A DNA stretch of 64,000 nucleotides from positions 1 through 64,000 of the forward strand of contig JAVBRM010000086.1 in NCBI GenBank assembly GCA_031548025.1, given 5' to 3'. Shown piece after piece: positions 35,101 through 43,705 of this stretch. A program made the translations under genes and the position numbers. Below the pieces are notes generated by a model. The model was given only the letters and a program-made list of their open reading frames with translations, was not told where the DNA came from and did no database searches. The DNA comes from UBA5239 sp031548025. GTDB taxonomy: Bacteria > Verrucomicrobiota > Lentisphaeria > Victivallales > Victivallaceae. Each line of letters begins with the position of its first letter. Position 1 is the stretch's first letter.

Positions 35101-35581
35101 GACCCCGTCGAACCAGATTCCGCCCATTCTCGACTATCGCAATTACTACCGTTATGAAATGGTCCTGCACAACGATTCGCGCGGCACCAAAGTCATGGAT
35201 ACCCGCGCCAAAGGCGTCGGCTCCGGCGGCGAACAGGCGGTGCCGAATTACCTGCTGGTGATGATGATCGCGCACCTGCTTTTCGACAAAATCGAGGGAA
35301 CGTCGTCGCGGATCAAAATCAACAGTATTCTTTTTGACGAGGCGTTTTACGGCATCGACGTGGCGCGCCGCGATCAGTTGCTCGGGTTCGCCGAAGAACT
35401 GGGTCTGCAGCTCGGAATCGCCTCACCGGACCAGGACGGGGTTAAGCTTGAGCTCTCGAATTCCACCAACATCTTTGTCCGCAAAGACCGTGAATTCCAG
35501 GTCCATCTTTTCCCGTACAACTGGAAGCGCAACAAGGAACTGTTCGATCAGGAAGAGACACTCGGCGTCGAATTGGCCTGA
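32126..35581 (+). CDS. SMC-family ATPase (JetC/MksB/MukB-like)
   Basis: A 1151-aa protein starting at MPKIDKDIY, with GGAGG six bases upstream; the frame opening earlier at 32111 uses a TTG inside that site. Walker A is GDNGSGKTT (39-47). Two coiled-coil arms flank a hinge-like middle (about 490-640). The ABC signature GSGGEQ is near 1032 and Walker B SILFDEAF near 1068, followed by D-loop residues GIDVARRD. The single-arm spacing and the signature resemble MukB/MksB and JetC rather than RecN or SbcC. It would load on DNA and extrude loops with the two small subunits. Its end overlaps the convergent AraC gene by 34 bases. No JetD-like nuclease gene follows or precedes. Confidence 0.85.
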   Translation: MPKIDKDIYSIHAVRLVNFHNIDCATIPVYNGGHLFLLGDNGSGKTTILDAIHYVLAAGELELNSAARFGGNKQNGRRIHGVVTAYNVDYKDGERFPDGRVTYAALELRNDNGNVVSVGIGLSIANAGAALQQWGFALDSGVAELPLLTTDKEGNEYPPDREEFKKLMQKCGGRYYTSMNTYAKAVTSRFFPTDSQYQEYRSFLNMCKAYREISSKAGNYHELFKSLLPEPEAETIRGLRLSMRALRDSHSALSALDKKCQYLHEIHIQQQGIVQAMVAINDFEAGELLLQQKEQQLELDKTGRKIAEAEAKLSALAADTARTTETADAIEKTISDLKERDTASLVETEKNRSKEHERQSAKATELENIAAKLQNLTGQASERRAGIFETFQQNSSAFSGKLAENLAQWRDLPLRETMDEFNSAMDADKPYTMLPEARIGKLLRAVAGHEERLKANFEECRARAEAAAALKQERESELNELLAAEEACPESIAGYRELLTELESRIFEASPLYLKLHWRPEVTPEIRGVLEELIGEDTLGTIVAPHDCYDDIKELLLSDYPGARCALKFNDKLPQPSPEIRVFLSQFFDAEKDSAFMNVLAREMDGIDTPKLTPDAVEWRGIFRVMTGRAPVLIGEDERRQEQARRIEEARELLKEAEKSSKNAAAVVVETEKRQKTLHRFHERLTDLCAQMQQNSRDLNALDKELGDYAEKIEKNRVELEDVRNSITELVEHLTRLRRQIKEQNLEALEKDIAEQVQRLKTAREEFTRFNTELIKTQALQEQRIANRDEIRQRLDGTIQALNRRLEHNPHIKNAETLNRMLTDHEIYTLIQCQTKIAEKREQIAAARACIRTRINEPEGIDYGFSYDEEQNELYSRDHRTLSSLLKTLQESLSEQKEILNQETRRKFEDILLVQFRESLRRRIYALEGMCNQINALLKGHIFGNNTYSLKVTPQGEYAPLVKLLRGFSDQEIGHSDELKEIFNNNMESILQTPSNQIPPILDYRNYYRYEMVLHNDSRGTKVMDTRAKGVGSGGEQAVPNYLLVMMIAHLLFDKIEGTSSRIKINSILFDEAFYGIDVARRDQLLGFAEELGLQLGIASPDQDGVKLELSNSTNIFVRKDREFQVHLFPYNWKRNKELFDQEETLGVELA

Positions 35582-36510
35582 TCCCGGATTACATTGTGGA
35601 ATTCGGCGACGATGGAGCAACTCACGCGCTTGCGATAATCGCGGGGAGTTTCGCCGGTCAACCGTTTGAATTCAGCGGCAAAGTACAACTGGTTGGAATA
35701 ACCGGCCCTCGCCGCGACTTCTTTGATGGGGTAATCCGTGTTTTGAAGCAAGTTTTGGGCCACCTGGAGCCGCCTGGCGATGATATAATCGCCGACGGAT
35801 ATTTTCAAGTGTTCCATGAATAGCCGGTACAGCGAGGTACGGCCGATGGCGAACGTATGGCAAAGGTCGATCAGCGAAAGCGGCCGGTGCAAATTGCGGT
35901 TGATATAACTCATGATATCCGGCAGCGGCTCCGGGTAAGTCAGATGGTGCATGGTCCCGAGTTCCAACAGGATCTGATAAGCCAACACCGACCCCTGCAG
36001 CAGATAATCGTTGTCACGCCGGGACAGAATCGAATTGGCCCGGTCGAAAAGCCGGATGAACTTATCCGGTTCCCGCAAAGTCAGGCAACTGTGCCGCACC
36101 AATCCGGTCTGTTCCAAAATCGGATACAGCATCCGGCCATCCAGGCTGACGGTCTGCTTGGCGGCATAATCCGAATTGACGCTGATCTCGGAGTCCCCCT
36201 CCCGGTGGACGATAAACATCATGTCCTGATATACCTCATGACTCCGGCCGTTCTGAACAAAAACAAATACCCCCTCCCGAACCAGCTCCAGAGCGAAAGT
36301 ATTGGAACTTTTCCGCACCCGATAACACCCCCTCACCCATTCGTCGAAACCGGCGAAACGGAGAAACAGCGGCAGGTTCCGGGTGGACTCCTCATCAAAC
36401 TCATGGGCAAAGTGATGCAACGGATATTGACCGACATTGATGGCTCCCAGGCGGGATACACCGTCGTCTTCCTTGATTTGGACATTGGGTTTGCGGGGCT
36501 GATTATCCAT
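35548..36510 (-). CDS. AraC-family transcriptional regulator
   Basis: About 320 aa if started at the ATG of MDNQPRK; an in-frame TTG at 36534 is also possible and neither has a clear ribosome binding site. The N-terminal half is a cupin-like sensor (FALELVREGVFVFVQNGRS). The C-terminal part is the double helix-turn-helix domain (LIDLCHTFAIGRTSLYRLFM and IKEVAARAGYSNQLYFAAEF, then TPRDYRK). It is divergent from the operon of glucosidase, pseudopilin, two hydrolases and an FAD enzyme, and likely activates it. The 3' end overlaps the SMC gene by 34 bases. Confidence 0.9.
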   Translation of the reverse strand: MDNQPRKPNVQIKEDDGVSRLGAINVGQYPLHHFAHEFDEESTRNLPLFLRFAGFDEWVRGCYRVRKSSNTFALELVREGVFVFVQNGRSHEVYQDMMFIVHREGDSEISVNSDYAAKQTVSLDGRMLYPILEQTGLVRHSCLTLREPDKFIRLFDRANSILSRRDNDYLLQGSVLAYQILLELGTMHHLTYPEPLPDIMSYINRNLHRPLSLIDLCHTFAIGRTSLYRLFMEHLKISVGDYIIARRLQVAQNLLQNTDYPIKEVAARAGYSNQLYFAAEFKRLTGETPRDYRKRVSCSIVAEFHNVIRDQANSTPSVSS

Positions 36511-36576
36511 AATGACATTTTGGCTGATTTTCAATATTTTTGGAACGATTCCGAATATTTTACCAAACTGCCCCTA

Positions 36577-36605
36577 TTGCCAAATTCAGCAGTCTACTAT
36601 ATAAT
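36577..36605 (+). promoter_or_regulatory. Promoter of the GH63-like operon
   Basis: TTGCCA (36577-36582), 17 bp, TATAAT (36600-36605). This near-consensus pair drives the five-gene operon beginning at 36642 and is flanked by the divergent AraC gene. Confidence 0.65.
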
Positions 36606-36641
36606 TTAATCAAGAGCTGTCAAATTACAAGGAACAAAATA

Positions 36642-38330
36642 ATGAAAAATATAATTCTACTGGAAAAACCAGTACCCTATAAAAATACCAACCGCAAACG
36701 CTTCACCCGCCAGCCGGAATTGCTTTCGATATGGGGAAAAGGTCAGTTGCTGGCGTTTTCCGGCATCGACGGGCAGACCGATTCCGTCTCCGCCCTGTGC
36801 CTGAGAACACGCGGCGAAATGGCCGCCATCGAAATAAAAATGCCGCATCAGGGCGGGGTGATCATGTTCGACATCAATCCCCCGGTGCATACTTATCTGG
36901 CCTCCGATCACTTTACCTTGCAACTGGCCGACGGCTCCGTCGTCCGCGGCGTGTTTGCCGACTGCCGCCACCTGCTGATCGAAGGCCCCGCCCACATCCT
37001 GGGAATGACCGATCAAGTTCAATTTGCCGGAAATGACCGGAAAATATTGATCGGAGTAACCGGCTTTTTTGATCAATCCATCCTGAACAGCGATTTCAAT
37101 TGCATCTATCGCGAACGCGCCGATTTCCTCAGCCGCCTGGAATACCCCTATGGCATTTCCCGGGAAAGCCGGCAAACCCTGGCCAAAGCATACTCGATGG
37201 TCAAAAATCAGATCTATTCTCCGGAAGGGCTCATCAAGCATCGCTGGAGCACCCCCGACCGCTGGCCCCACCACTGGATGTGGCTCTGGGATTCGACATT
37301 TCACGCCCTCGGAATGCGCCACGTGGACCCGCAGTTGGCCAAGGATTGCATCTCCGCGGTCTTTGATTGCCAGCAGGCGGACGGTTTTATCCCGCACTGC
37401 ATGAGGCCGGACGGCAGTTCCGACATCACCCAGCCGCCGATCCTGGGACTGGGCATCAGCGCGGTCATGGAGGTCGAAAGCGATATGAACTGGCTCGCGG
37501 CGCTCTATCCCAAGTTGTCGGCTTACCTGAAATGGGTCATGAAAAACCGCGACAATGACGGCGCCGGGCTGGTGGAATGGGATATCGAGGAACATGTTAA
37601 CTGCCGCAGCGGCGAGAGCGGCATGGACAACTCATCCCGGTTCGATGCCGCGATCAAGCTCGACGCTCCGGATTTCAACGCGTACCTGGCGGCTGACTGC
37701 GAAATCGCCTCCGGTTTCGCCGAACAACTCGGGCTGAAAACCGAGGCCGCTTTCTGGAAGAAGGAGTGCAACCGGATCAACCGTCTGATCAACAAAAGAC
37801 TTTGGAATGACGAACTCAAGTTCTATATGGACTACGACATTGAAACCGATAAACAGGGTAAAATCCTCAGTTCCGCCGGTTTCCTGCCGCTGCTCTCCGG
37901 GGCTCCCAGCCAAGCCCAGGCCCGGGAACTGGTCCGCCACCTCTCCAACCCGGAAACTTTCGGCACTCCGTTCGGCGTCCCCTCGATCAGCCGCAATTCG
38001 GCCGGTTACAGCAAAGATATGTGGCGCGGTCCGGTCTGGATCAACATCAACTATCTGATCATCCGCGGGTTGGAACGTTACGGATATGTAGAGGAAGCCG
38101 GGCAGTTGCGGGACCGGACACTCCGCGAAATCGAAAAATATTACCTGAAATACGGGACTTTCTTCGAGTACTACGACGACCGCCATGAAGCCGATCCACC
38201 GGAACTCCTGCGCAAAGCCCAAAGAGTGGAAGACGGCAAACCTTATCATCAGGTTTTATTCGATTACGGCTGGACGGCCACGCTTTATATCGACATGCTA
38301 TTCAATAAAAAATCATTTTCCAAAAAATAA
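36642..38330 (+). CDS. Alpha-glucosidase/trehalase-like (alpha/alpha)6-barrel glycosidase (GH63-like)
   Basis: A 562-aa protein starting at MKNIILLEK, with AAGGAAC upstream; the longer frame from 36540 runs through the promoter and is discarded. No signal peptide is visible, so it probably acts in the cytoplasm. Residues 1-170 are a beta-rich N-terminal domain, then a helical barrel with WMWLWDSTFHALGMRHVDP, GFIPHCMRPDG, SGMDNSSRFD and WRGPVWININYL. These are hallmarks of GH63/GH37-type inverting enzymes, where Asp in MDNSSRFD and Glu near the C-terminus (FFEYYD) are likely catalytic. It is the first gene of an operon. The substrate is probably an alpha-linked oligosaccharide. Confidence 0.75.
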   Translation: MKNIILLEKPVPYKNTNRKRFTRQPELLSIWGKGQLLAFSGIDGQTDSVSALCLRTRGEMAAIEIKMPHQGGVIMFDINPPVHTYLASDHFTLQLADGSVVRGVFADCRHLLIEGPAHILGMTDQVQFAGNDRKILIGVTGFFDQSILNSDFNCIYRERADFLSRLEYPYGISRESRQTLAKAYSMVKNQIYSPEGLIKHRWSTPDRWPHHWMWLWDSTFHALGMRHVDPQLAKDCISAVFDCQQADGFIPHCMRPDGSSDITQPPILGLGISAVMEVESDMNWLAALYPKLSAYLKWVMKNRDNDGAGLVEWDIEEHVNCRSGESGMDNSSRFDAAIKLDAPDFNAYLAADCEIASGFAEQLGLKTEAAFWKKECNRINRLINKRLWNDELKFYMDYDIETDKQGKILSSAGFLPLLSGAPSQAQARELVRHLSNPETFGTPFGVPSISRNSAGYSKDMWRGPVWININYLIIRGLERYGYVEEAGQLRDRTLREIEKYYLKYGTFFEYYDDRHEADPPELLRKAQRVEDGKPYHQVLFDYGWTATLYIDMLFNKKSFSKK

Positions 38331-38355
38331 AAAAGAATTCAGGAGGCCAGAAATC

Positions 38356-39156
38356 ATGAAACGAATTTTCACACTCATTGAACTCCTCGTGGTGATCGCG
38401 ATCATCGCAATCCTGGCGGCGCTGTTGCTGCCGGCACTGAACAAAGCCCGGGAAAAAAGCCGGGTGGCGCGCTGTGTTTCCAACCTCAAGCAATTGAACA
38501 TGATTTACACTACTTATGCGGATGAACAAATGGACTTTTATCCGCCGTTCTGCGACGAAAACCGTTCATACCCCAATTCCCTGGGCGATGTCTTCGGGTA
38601 TACCAAATACGGAACCGGTATCAGGCTATCGACTTTCCGGACTGATTATCTGAAAGATAAGAACTCCCGCGATATTTTATGGTGTCCGACCGCCCTGGGC
38701 GGTGAGTTCAGCTACACAAGCGACTACAAATTGTATCCGGATAATGTCACTGGGGGGACTTGCAACACCGGTTATGCCTATTTTGCCGGACCTGAGTTTC
38801 TCAAAGCCACTCTGGTTTTCTCGGCTAACAAATACAATGGCAGACGTGGTCCGATCTCTACCAAAGTCATAAAAACCGCTTCTCAAACCACCATCCTGGC
38901 CGATGTAGCGCGTTATGTCGACGGCAACACCACCGGTTCGATGATAAAAGGCGGTAACTGGAACCACACTTCCGCTCCCAGGCTGGACGTCGCCTTCCCC
39001 GCTGACGCCAGGACCAACATGGCTTACGCCGACGGGCACGTCAGCAGCCATGTCGGTCAATCGGCACGGCAATACAACGTCGATATGAACGGCTCCAAAC
39101 GCTGGTGCGCCGAACAAGTCAAAAATGCCGATGGTTCTTTCTACAGCGGCAATTGA
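38356..39156 (+). CDS. Pseudopilin-like protein with prepilin N-methylation signal
   Basis: A 266-aa protein starting at MKRIFTLIELL, with AGGAGG nine bases upstream; the longer frame to 38185 lies within the previous gene. The signal F-T-L-I-E, the helix LLVVIAIIAILAALLLPAL, and NKAREKSRVARCVSNLKQLN are the standard N-terminus of this family. The body has CPTALGGEFSY, a late ADVARYVDGN, and MAYADGHVSSHVG near the end, in place of the more usual H-X9-DG spacing. It is between a GH63-like enzyme and two secreted hydrolases in one operon. The role of these pseudopilins in glycan use is unknown. Confidence 0.85.
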   Translation: MKRIFTLIELLVVIAIIAILAALLLPALNKAREKSRVARCVSNLKQLNMIYTTYADEQMDFYPPFCDENRSYPNSLGDVFGYTKYGTGIRLSTFRTDYLKDKNSRDILWCPTALGGEFSYTSDYKLYPDNVTGGTCNTGYAYFAGPEFLKATLVFSANKYNGRRGPISTKVIKTASQTTILADVARYVDGNTTGSMIKGGNWNHTSAPRLDVAFPADARTNMAYADGHVSSHVGQSARQYNVDMNGSKRWCAEQVKNADGSFYSGN

Positions 39157-39252
39157 CCTCGGGCCCTCCAAATATATCGAGTCTGTACCCCGGATTTCGA
39201 ATAGAATTTAATACCACATCATATATAGTATACTCCAAGGAACTAAAAGTTT

Positions 39253-41475
39253 ATGAAAAGAGTTATCATGCTTGCTGCCCTGATCGCCGCGGTCTTTTGT
39301 CATGCGGATAAAGTAGCCTCGATCAAAATCGAGCGGAATAAACCGTCAAACCTGATTTCCTATGGTCAGCCGGTCTCGTTCAAGGCGCAGATCAAAGCGA
39401 ACGCCGCGGGCCAGAGCAATATTTCAGTCAATGTCGTGAATCATTGGCAGCAAACTGTTTTCGAACAGGCATTGGATGTCGCGTTAAAAAACGGCGCCAA
39501 TGATTTCAAGGTCGATTTGCCGGCGCTTCCTCCCGGATATTATGAACTGAATCTGTCCGGTCAACTGCCGGACGGCAAGAAAGCGGAAGGCAAGGCGTCG
39601 CTGGGAGTGGCGCATGAAGTCAACCGCACCGCCGCCGAAGCGCGGAACGGCGGTTACCGTTTCGGGTTGAAAATGTACCGCAATCCCAAGATGGGATTCG
39701 ACACTAACGAAGGGCTCAGTTCCATGTGCCGCCTGGGGCTCCAATGGACCCGGGAAATGCTGCATCAGGGGGGCGATCCTTCTACCGTCGACATCTGCAC
39801 CAAATACCCGATGAACGTCATATTCAAAGTTGAACGTTTCCCGCAGGAACTTTTTGATACCGACACTTACGGTCCGCTCGATGAGTGGATCAAGAAATAC
39901 GGACGCGGCTGGACTCTGCAGACCTTGCCGAAAGAAGAGCCCTACAAAAAATGGCTGGCGGAAGTATTGAAAGCGATCCCCAAAGATCAGCAGGTTTTTG
40001 AAATCTGGAACGAAGCCTGGGACAAAATGTCGGCGAAGGATCTGGCGAAGATCAGCCAATGGATCGCCGAAGTGGTTCTGGCCGACCGACCCAACGCGAT
40101 TATCGGCCCCAATCTGCGCGGCGACGTCAGCAAATACGGTTACGACGCCGAATTCATCCAGGCGGGCGGCATGAAAAACATGAAAATGGTCGCCCTCCAT
40201 CCCTACGGCAGCAGCGAAAAACGCCAGGTCATGCGCGATTATATCCAGTGGCTGAAAGAACAAACCGGCCGGGATATCGATATTTACATCACTGAATTCG
40301 GCAGCCACTCCACCCCGGAAGGCCCCCTGAAAAATTCCGAAAACCAGCAGGCTCAACAAGTGGTCCGCCAGTCGCTCCTGCTCTATGCCGGCGGAGTCAA
40401 GGCCATGGCCCCCCACTGGATGGGGCAGAGCGAACAGAACCGCCGTTATCATGAACACTGGTTCGGATTTTACCGCCGCAACAACGAATTGAAACCGGTC
40501 CTGATCGCCTATGCCAACGCGGCGCGCCAGATCGACAGCAAAAATTATTTGGGCGACCTCTGGTTCGGCCCCGGAGCCGAAGCCCTGATTTTCGAAAAAG
40601 GCGGTGAATATACCCTGGTGCTTTTCACTCGCGGCGAAGCCAAGGAAATTGAGCTGGCCCCCGCCGCCAACAAGTTGACCCGGATCGATATGTATGGAGT
40701 CGAAAGCGCGATTGACGTTCCCGCCGACGGCAAATTGAAGCTCGCACTCGATGGCAATGTGATTTACCTGAAAGGCATCGGAGCCGCTCTGGTGGCGCAA
40801 GCCTCCAAAGAGCTGCGGGACGACCGCTGGCCGGAAGACCAGCCCGAAGCCAAAACCCGCATGGAAAGAAAGGTTCCGCATGTCGCCAAAGCTCCCTCAT
40901 TCACCGGAGACATGAATGAATGGCGTCCGATGACCGAAATCGGCATTCTCAACCCCAAGGTTGCCGGGGACGACGCCAGCGGTTCCGCCTACCTGGGATG
41001 GGATGAACAATATCTGTATGTCGGGCTGGATATGCGCGACAATGAAATGCGCAATACCCAGGTTTTGAAATATCTGTACCGGGAAGACTGCCTGGAACTG
41101 TTCGTCTGCACCGAGCCCCGCGACAAGGATCCGGGATACGGTCCCAACGATTACCAGTTTTTCCTGACTCCGACCTCGGCCGGCGGCGAGCCGGTCCTGG
41201 GCCGTGCCGCCAACCGTGAAAGCGGCGAAATCGTCCCGGTCCCCGGCGCCAAATTCCGCGCCGGCAAATCCAAAATCGGCTGGACGGTCGAAGCGGCAAT
41301 TCCCTGGAGTGTTTTAGGCTCGTTCAAAGCCCAGCCCGGCGCGAAGCTCGCGATCGACACTCTGGTCAGCGACGCCGACGCCTCCCATCCGCGCTGGAAA
41401 CTCCCGCCCGCGGATACCGGCAAAGTCTTTACCGAAGATCCTACCGCATGGCCTCTGATCACTCTGGAAAAATAA
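39253..41475 (+). CDS. Secreted clan GH-A glycoside hydrolase with CBM9-like C-terminus (paralog 1)
   Basis: A 740-aa protein with signal peptide MKRVIMLAALIAAVFCHA. Residues about 25-120 are a beta-sandwich. A TIM barrel follows with EIWNEAW, where Glu254 fits the acid/base of clan GH-A (NE motif), and YITEFG, where Glu348 fits the nucleophile; the layout is similar to GH39-like enzymes. Residues about 565-740 look like a family 9 carbohydrate-binding domain (GSAYLGWDEQYLYVGLDMRD, DCLELFVCTEP, WTVEAAIPWSVLG). It is 12 bases from its paralog. The likely role is extracellular or periplasmic cleavage of a beta-linked polysaccharide, with substrate unknown. Confidence 0.75.
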   Translation: MKRVIMLAALIAAVFCHADKVASIKIERNKPSNLISYGQPVSFKAQIKANAAGQSNISVNVVNHWQQTVFEQALDVALKNGANDFKVDLPALPPGYYELNLSGQLPDGKKAEGKASLGVAHEVNRTAAEARNGGYRFGLKMYRNPKMGFDTNEGLSSMCRLGLQWTREMLHQGGDPSTVDICTKYPMNVIFKVERFPQELFDTDTYGPLDEWIKKYGRGWTLQTLPKEEPYKKWLAEVLKAIPKDQQVFEIWNEAWDKMSAKDLAKISQWIAEVVLADRPNAIIGPNLRGDVSKYGYDAEFIQAGGMKNMKMVALHPYGSSEKRQVMRDYIQWLKEQTGRDIDIYITEFGSHSTPEGPLKNSENQQAQQVVRQSLLLYAGGVKAMAPHWMGQSEQNRRYHEHWFGFYRRNNELKPVLIAYANAARQIDSKNYLGDLWFGPGAEALIFEKGGEYTLVLFTRGEAKEIELAPAANKLTRIDMYGVESAIDVPADGKLKLALDGNVIYLKGIGAALVAQASKELRDDRWPEDQPEAKTRMERKVPHVAKAPSFTGDMNEWRPMTEIGILNPKVAGDDASGSAYLGWDEQYLYVGLDMRDNEMRNTQVLKYLYREDCLELFVCTEPRDKDPGYGPNDYQFFLTPTSAGGEPVLGRAANRESGEIVPVPGAKFRAGKSKIGWTVEAAIPWSVLGSFKAQPGAKLAIDTLVSDADASHPRWKLPPADTGKVFTEDPTAWPLITLEK

Positions 41476-41487
41476 AGGAACCAACCT

Positions 41488-43704
41488 ATGCGCAAAATCT
41501 ATTTGCTTCTGATCACCCTGTTAGTCTGCGGAACCATGTCCGCGCTGAGCATTAGCGTTCAGCGCAACGCCGACTGCAATATTTACGAATCGGGCAAGAA
41601 AATATCATTCCCGGTGACGCTCAAGGACAAAGACGGCGTCAAGGGAATTTTAAAAGCGGAAATCATCGATTATTTCAACAACAAAGTCTGGCAAAACGAG
41701 TCCGAAATCACCGGACCCAATATTGAGCTCACGGTCGACCAGGAACTCCCGACCGGTTACTATGAGCTCAACTTGACCGCGGTCAACGCCGGCGGCGAAG
41801 AATTGAAAAAACATAAAGTCTGTTTCGGGGTCGCCGGTTTTGTCAACCGGACGGCTCAGGAATCCCGCGACGGCGGCTACCGTTTCGGCATGAAGGTCTG
41901 GACCTCCGGCAACATCTGGTGGCGGAAAGGCACCAAGTGGGACGCCCCCAAGATGACTGAAGTCTGCGCGAAACTCGGCCTGAGCTGGACCCGTATCCAA
42001 CTGAACCAGACCGGAGAAGCCGACTGCATCGGCTGGATGGATCAATATCCGATCAACGTGGTCATGAAGGTGGAAACTTTCCCACCTGAATTTTATAACG
42101 AAGCCAAGTACGGCCCGCGTGAAAAAATCAAAGCCTGGAGCAAGGGCACCTTGCCCATGAAAGAGCCTTATCAGCAATGGATCAAAGAGTGGGTAGCCAA
42201 AGTCCCCGCCGGTCAGAATGTTTTTGAAATCTGGAACGAACCCTGGCAGTGGAAAACCCTGTCCGCGGAAGACTTCGCGTTGCTCTGCAACTGGTGCGTC
42301 GAAGCGATCCGGGCAGTCCGCCCGAATGCCGTCATCGGCCCCAACATCCATGGCTCCATCAACGATTACGACAAGCGGTTCATCGCCGCCGGCGGCTTCA
42401 ACGGCATGAACATGATCGCCATCCATCCTTATTGCTCCAGAACCACCGAGTACCGCGGATTCCGCCGGCAAATGCGCAGTTACGCCGAATATGTCGAAAA
42501 AGCCACCGGGATAAAGCTCGATTTTTACTCCACCGAATACGGCTGGAGCACCGCTCCGGAGGGGAAACGGGTAGTCGACGAGGCTCAGCAAGCCCGCAAT
42601 ACCGTCCGCGAATCCCTGGAATTATACGCCGGTGACGTCAAGACCCTGATTCCCCATACGATGGGCCAGCGGGAGCAGAATCCAAAAGAACGGGAAGATT
42701 ACTTCGGCTTTTTCCGGCTGAACGGCGAGCCCAAACCGGCAATCATGGCTTTTGCCGCCTGTGCCCGGATGATCGACGGCGGCAAATTCATCGGCGAACA
42801 ATGGTTCGGTCCCGGCATCGGCGCCATGCGTTTTGAGAAGGACAACCGCCAGCTCCTGGCACTGTGGACCGAAGACACCGACAAGAAACTTGAACTGGAC
42901 CTCGGAATTCCCCAAGTCACCGTTATTGATATCATGGGCCGGGAAAAAACCGTTCAGGCGGTCAACGGCAAACTGCCGCTCGAGCTCTCCGGCGACGTGA
43001 TTTACCTGGTCGGAGTTCCCCCGGCCCCCGCGAACCAACTGATTGCGCCGGATGCGCCGTTGCGCTACGACCGCTGGCATGACCGCCCGGTGGAGGCAAC
43101 GATTAAGTCCGGTACCGGATTCCCTGCGACTACAGGCGCTCCGGCCCTTGAATTGAAAAACGATAAGGCCAAAGACATCGGTCTGGATTTATATTGCAAC
43201 TGGAACGAAAAATCTTTCGCCATAACCGCCGTGATCAAAGACAAAACCATCGTGCTGAAAAATCCGGAAGGCCAAGGCTTCGGCGACCGGCTGGTTCTCG
43301 ACCTGGATTTCCGGTTGGACCGCCAGACCGACAAAGGAAGTATTTACAATACGCAATTGATCTTCGAACCCTCCGACGGCGAGACCCCGGCGAAACTTAC
43401 AGCCACTCAGGCGAATTGGCTGAAACCCCGCGAATTCACGACGGATCAACCCGCCGACGGAGTACGCTGGACGTTTTCCAATGATGATAAAACCTGGACG
43501 ATTCAAGCGGAATTCAGCGCGGATATTTTCGGCAAAAAATCATTTGCCGCCGGAGACGCCGCCTCCTGCCGAGTCATTCTCTTCGACCGCGACAGCAAGA
43601 GCGTCGACGAGTGGAAGCGCGACAAATACAACAAGCGGCTGCAGAATGCCAAAGACCGCGATGTTCCTTTCAACACCTTACCCCTAATCAAATTGGAGAA
43701 ATAA
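41488..43704 (+). CDS. Secreted clan GH-A glycoside hydrolase with CBM9-like C-terminus (paralog 2)
   Basis: A 738-aa protein with signal peptide MRKIYLLLITLLVCGTMSA. It has the same layout as the preceding gene: beta-sandwich with LPTGYYELNL, the shared NRTAQESRDGGYRFGMK stretch, then a TIM barrel with EIWNEPW (Glu251) and YSTEYGW (Glu350), then a divergent CBM9-like tail. The two are tandem duplicates that have drifted, mainly in the C-terminal domain and in the residues around the first barrel strands (IWWRKGTKWDAPKM here). This suggests different substrates or linkages. It ends one base before the FAD oxidoreductase gene. Confidence 0.75.
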   Translation: MRKIYLLLITLLVCGTMSALSISVQRNADCNIYESGKKISFPVTLKDKDGVKGILKAEIIDYFNNKVWQNESEITGPNIELTVDQELPTGYYELNLTAVNAGGEELKKHKVCFGVAGFVNRTAQESRDGGYRFGMKVWTSGNIWWRKGTKWDAPKMTEVCAKLGLSWTRIQLNQTGEADCIGWMDQYPINVVMKVETFPPEFYNEAKYGPREKIKAWSKGTLPMKEPYQQWIKEWVAKVPAGQNVFEIWNEPWQWKTLSAEDFALLCNWCVEAIRAVRPNAVIGPNIHGSINDYDKRFIAAGGFNGMNMIAIHPYCSRTTEYRGFRRQMRSYAEYVEKATGIKLDFYSTEYGWSTAPEGKRVVDEAQQARNTVRESLELYAGDVKTLIPHTMGQREQNPKEREDYFGFFRLNGEPKPAIMAFAACARMIDGGKFIGEQWFGPGIGAMRFEKDNRQLLALWTEDTDKKLELDLGIPQVTVIDIMGREKTVQAVNGKLPLELSGDVIYLVGVPPAPANQLIAPDAPLRYDRWHDRPVEATIKSGTGFPATTGAPALELKNDKAKDIGLDLYCNWNEKSFAITAVIKDKTIVLKNPEGQGFGDRLVLDLDFRLDRQTDKGSIYNTQLIFEPSDGETPAKLTATQANWLKPREFTTDQPADGVRWTFSNDDKTWTIQAEFSADIFGKKSFAAGDAASCRVILFDRDSKSVDEWKRDKYNKRLQNAKDRDVPFNTLPLIKLEK

Positions 43705-43705
43705 A

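Noticed and set aside
32033..35275. Long minus-strand frames (576 and 493 codons) opposite the SMC gene
   Set aside because: Their composition is the complement of codon-biased coded sequence; no start site, motif or conserved domain is visible, and the plus-strand SMC motifs are clear.
30036..35581. Calling this a complete Wadjet defence system
   Set aside because: No JetD gene is present in the flanks, so only the SMC complex core can be supported.
36540..36641. Longer N-terminus for the GH63-like protein
   Set aside because: It would place the start codon upstream of the promoter; the AAGGAAC site and ATG at 36642 fit better.
39484..40881. A 465-codon minus-strand frame within the first GH-A hydrolase gene
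   Set aside because: It lies opposite a gene with a signal peptide and catalytic motifs and has no features of its own.
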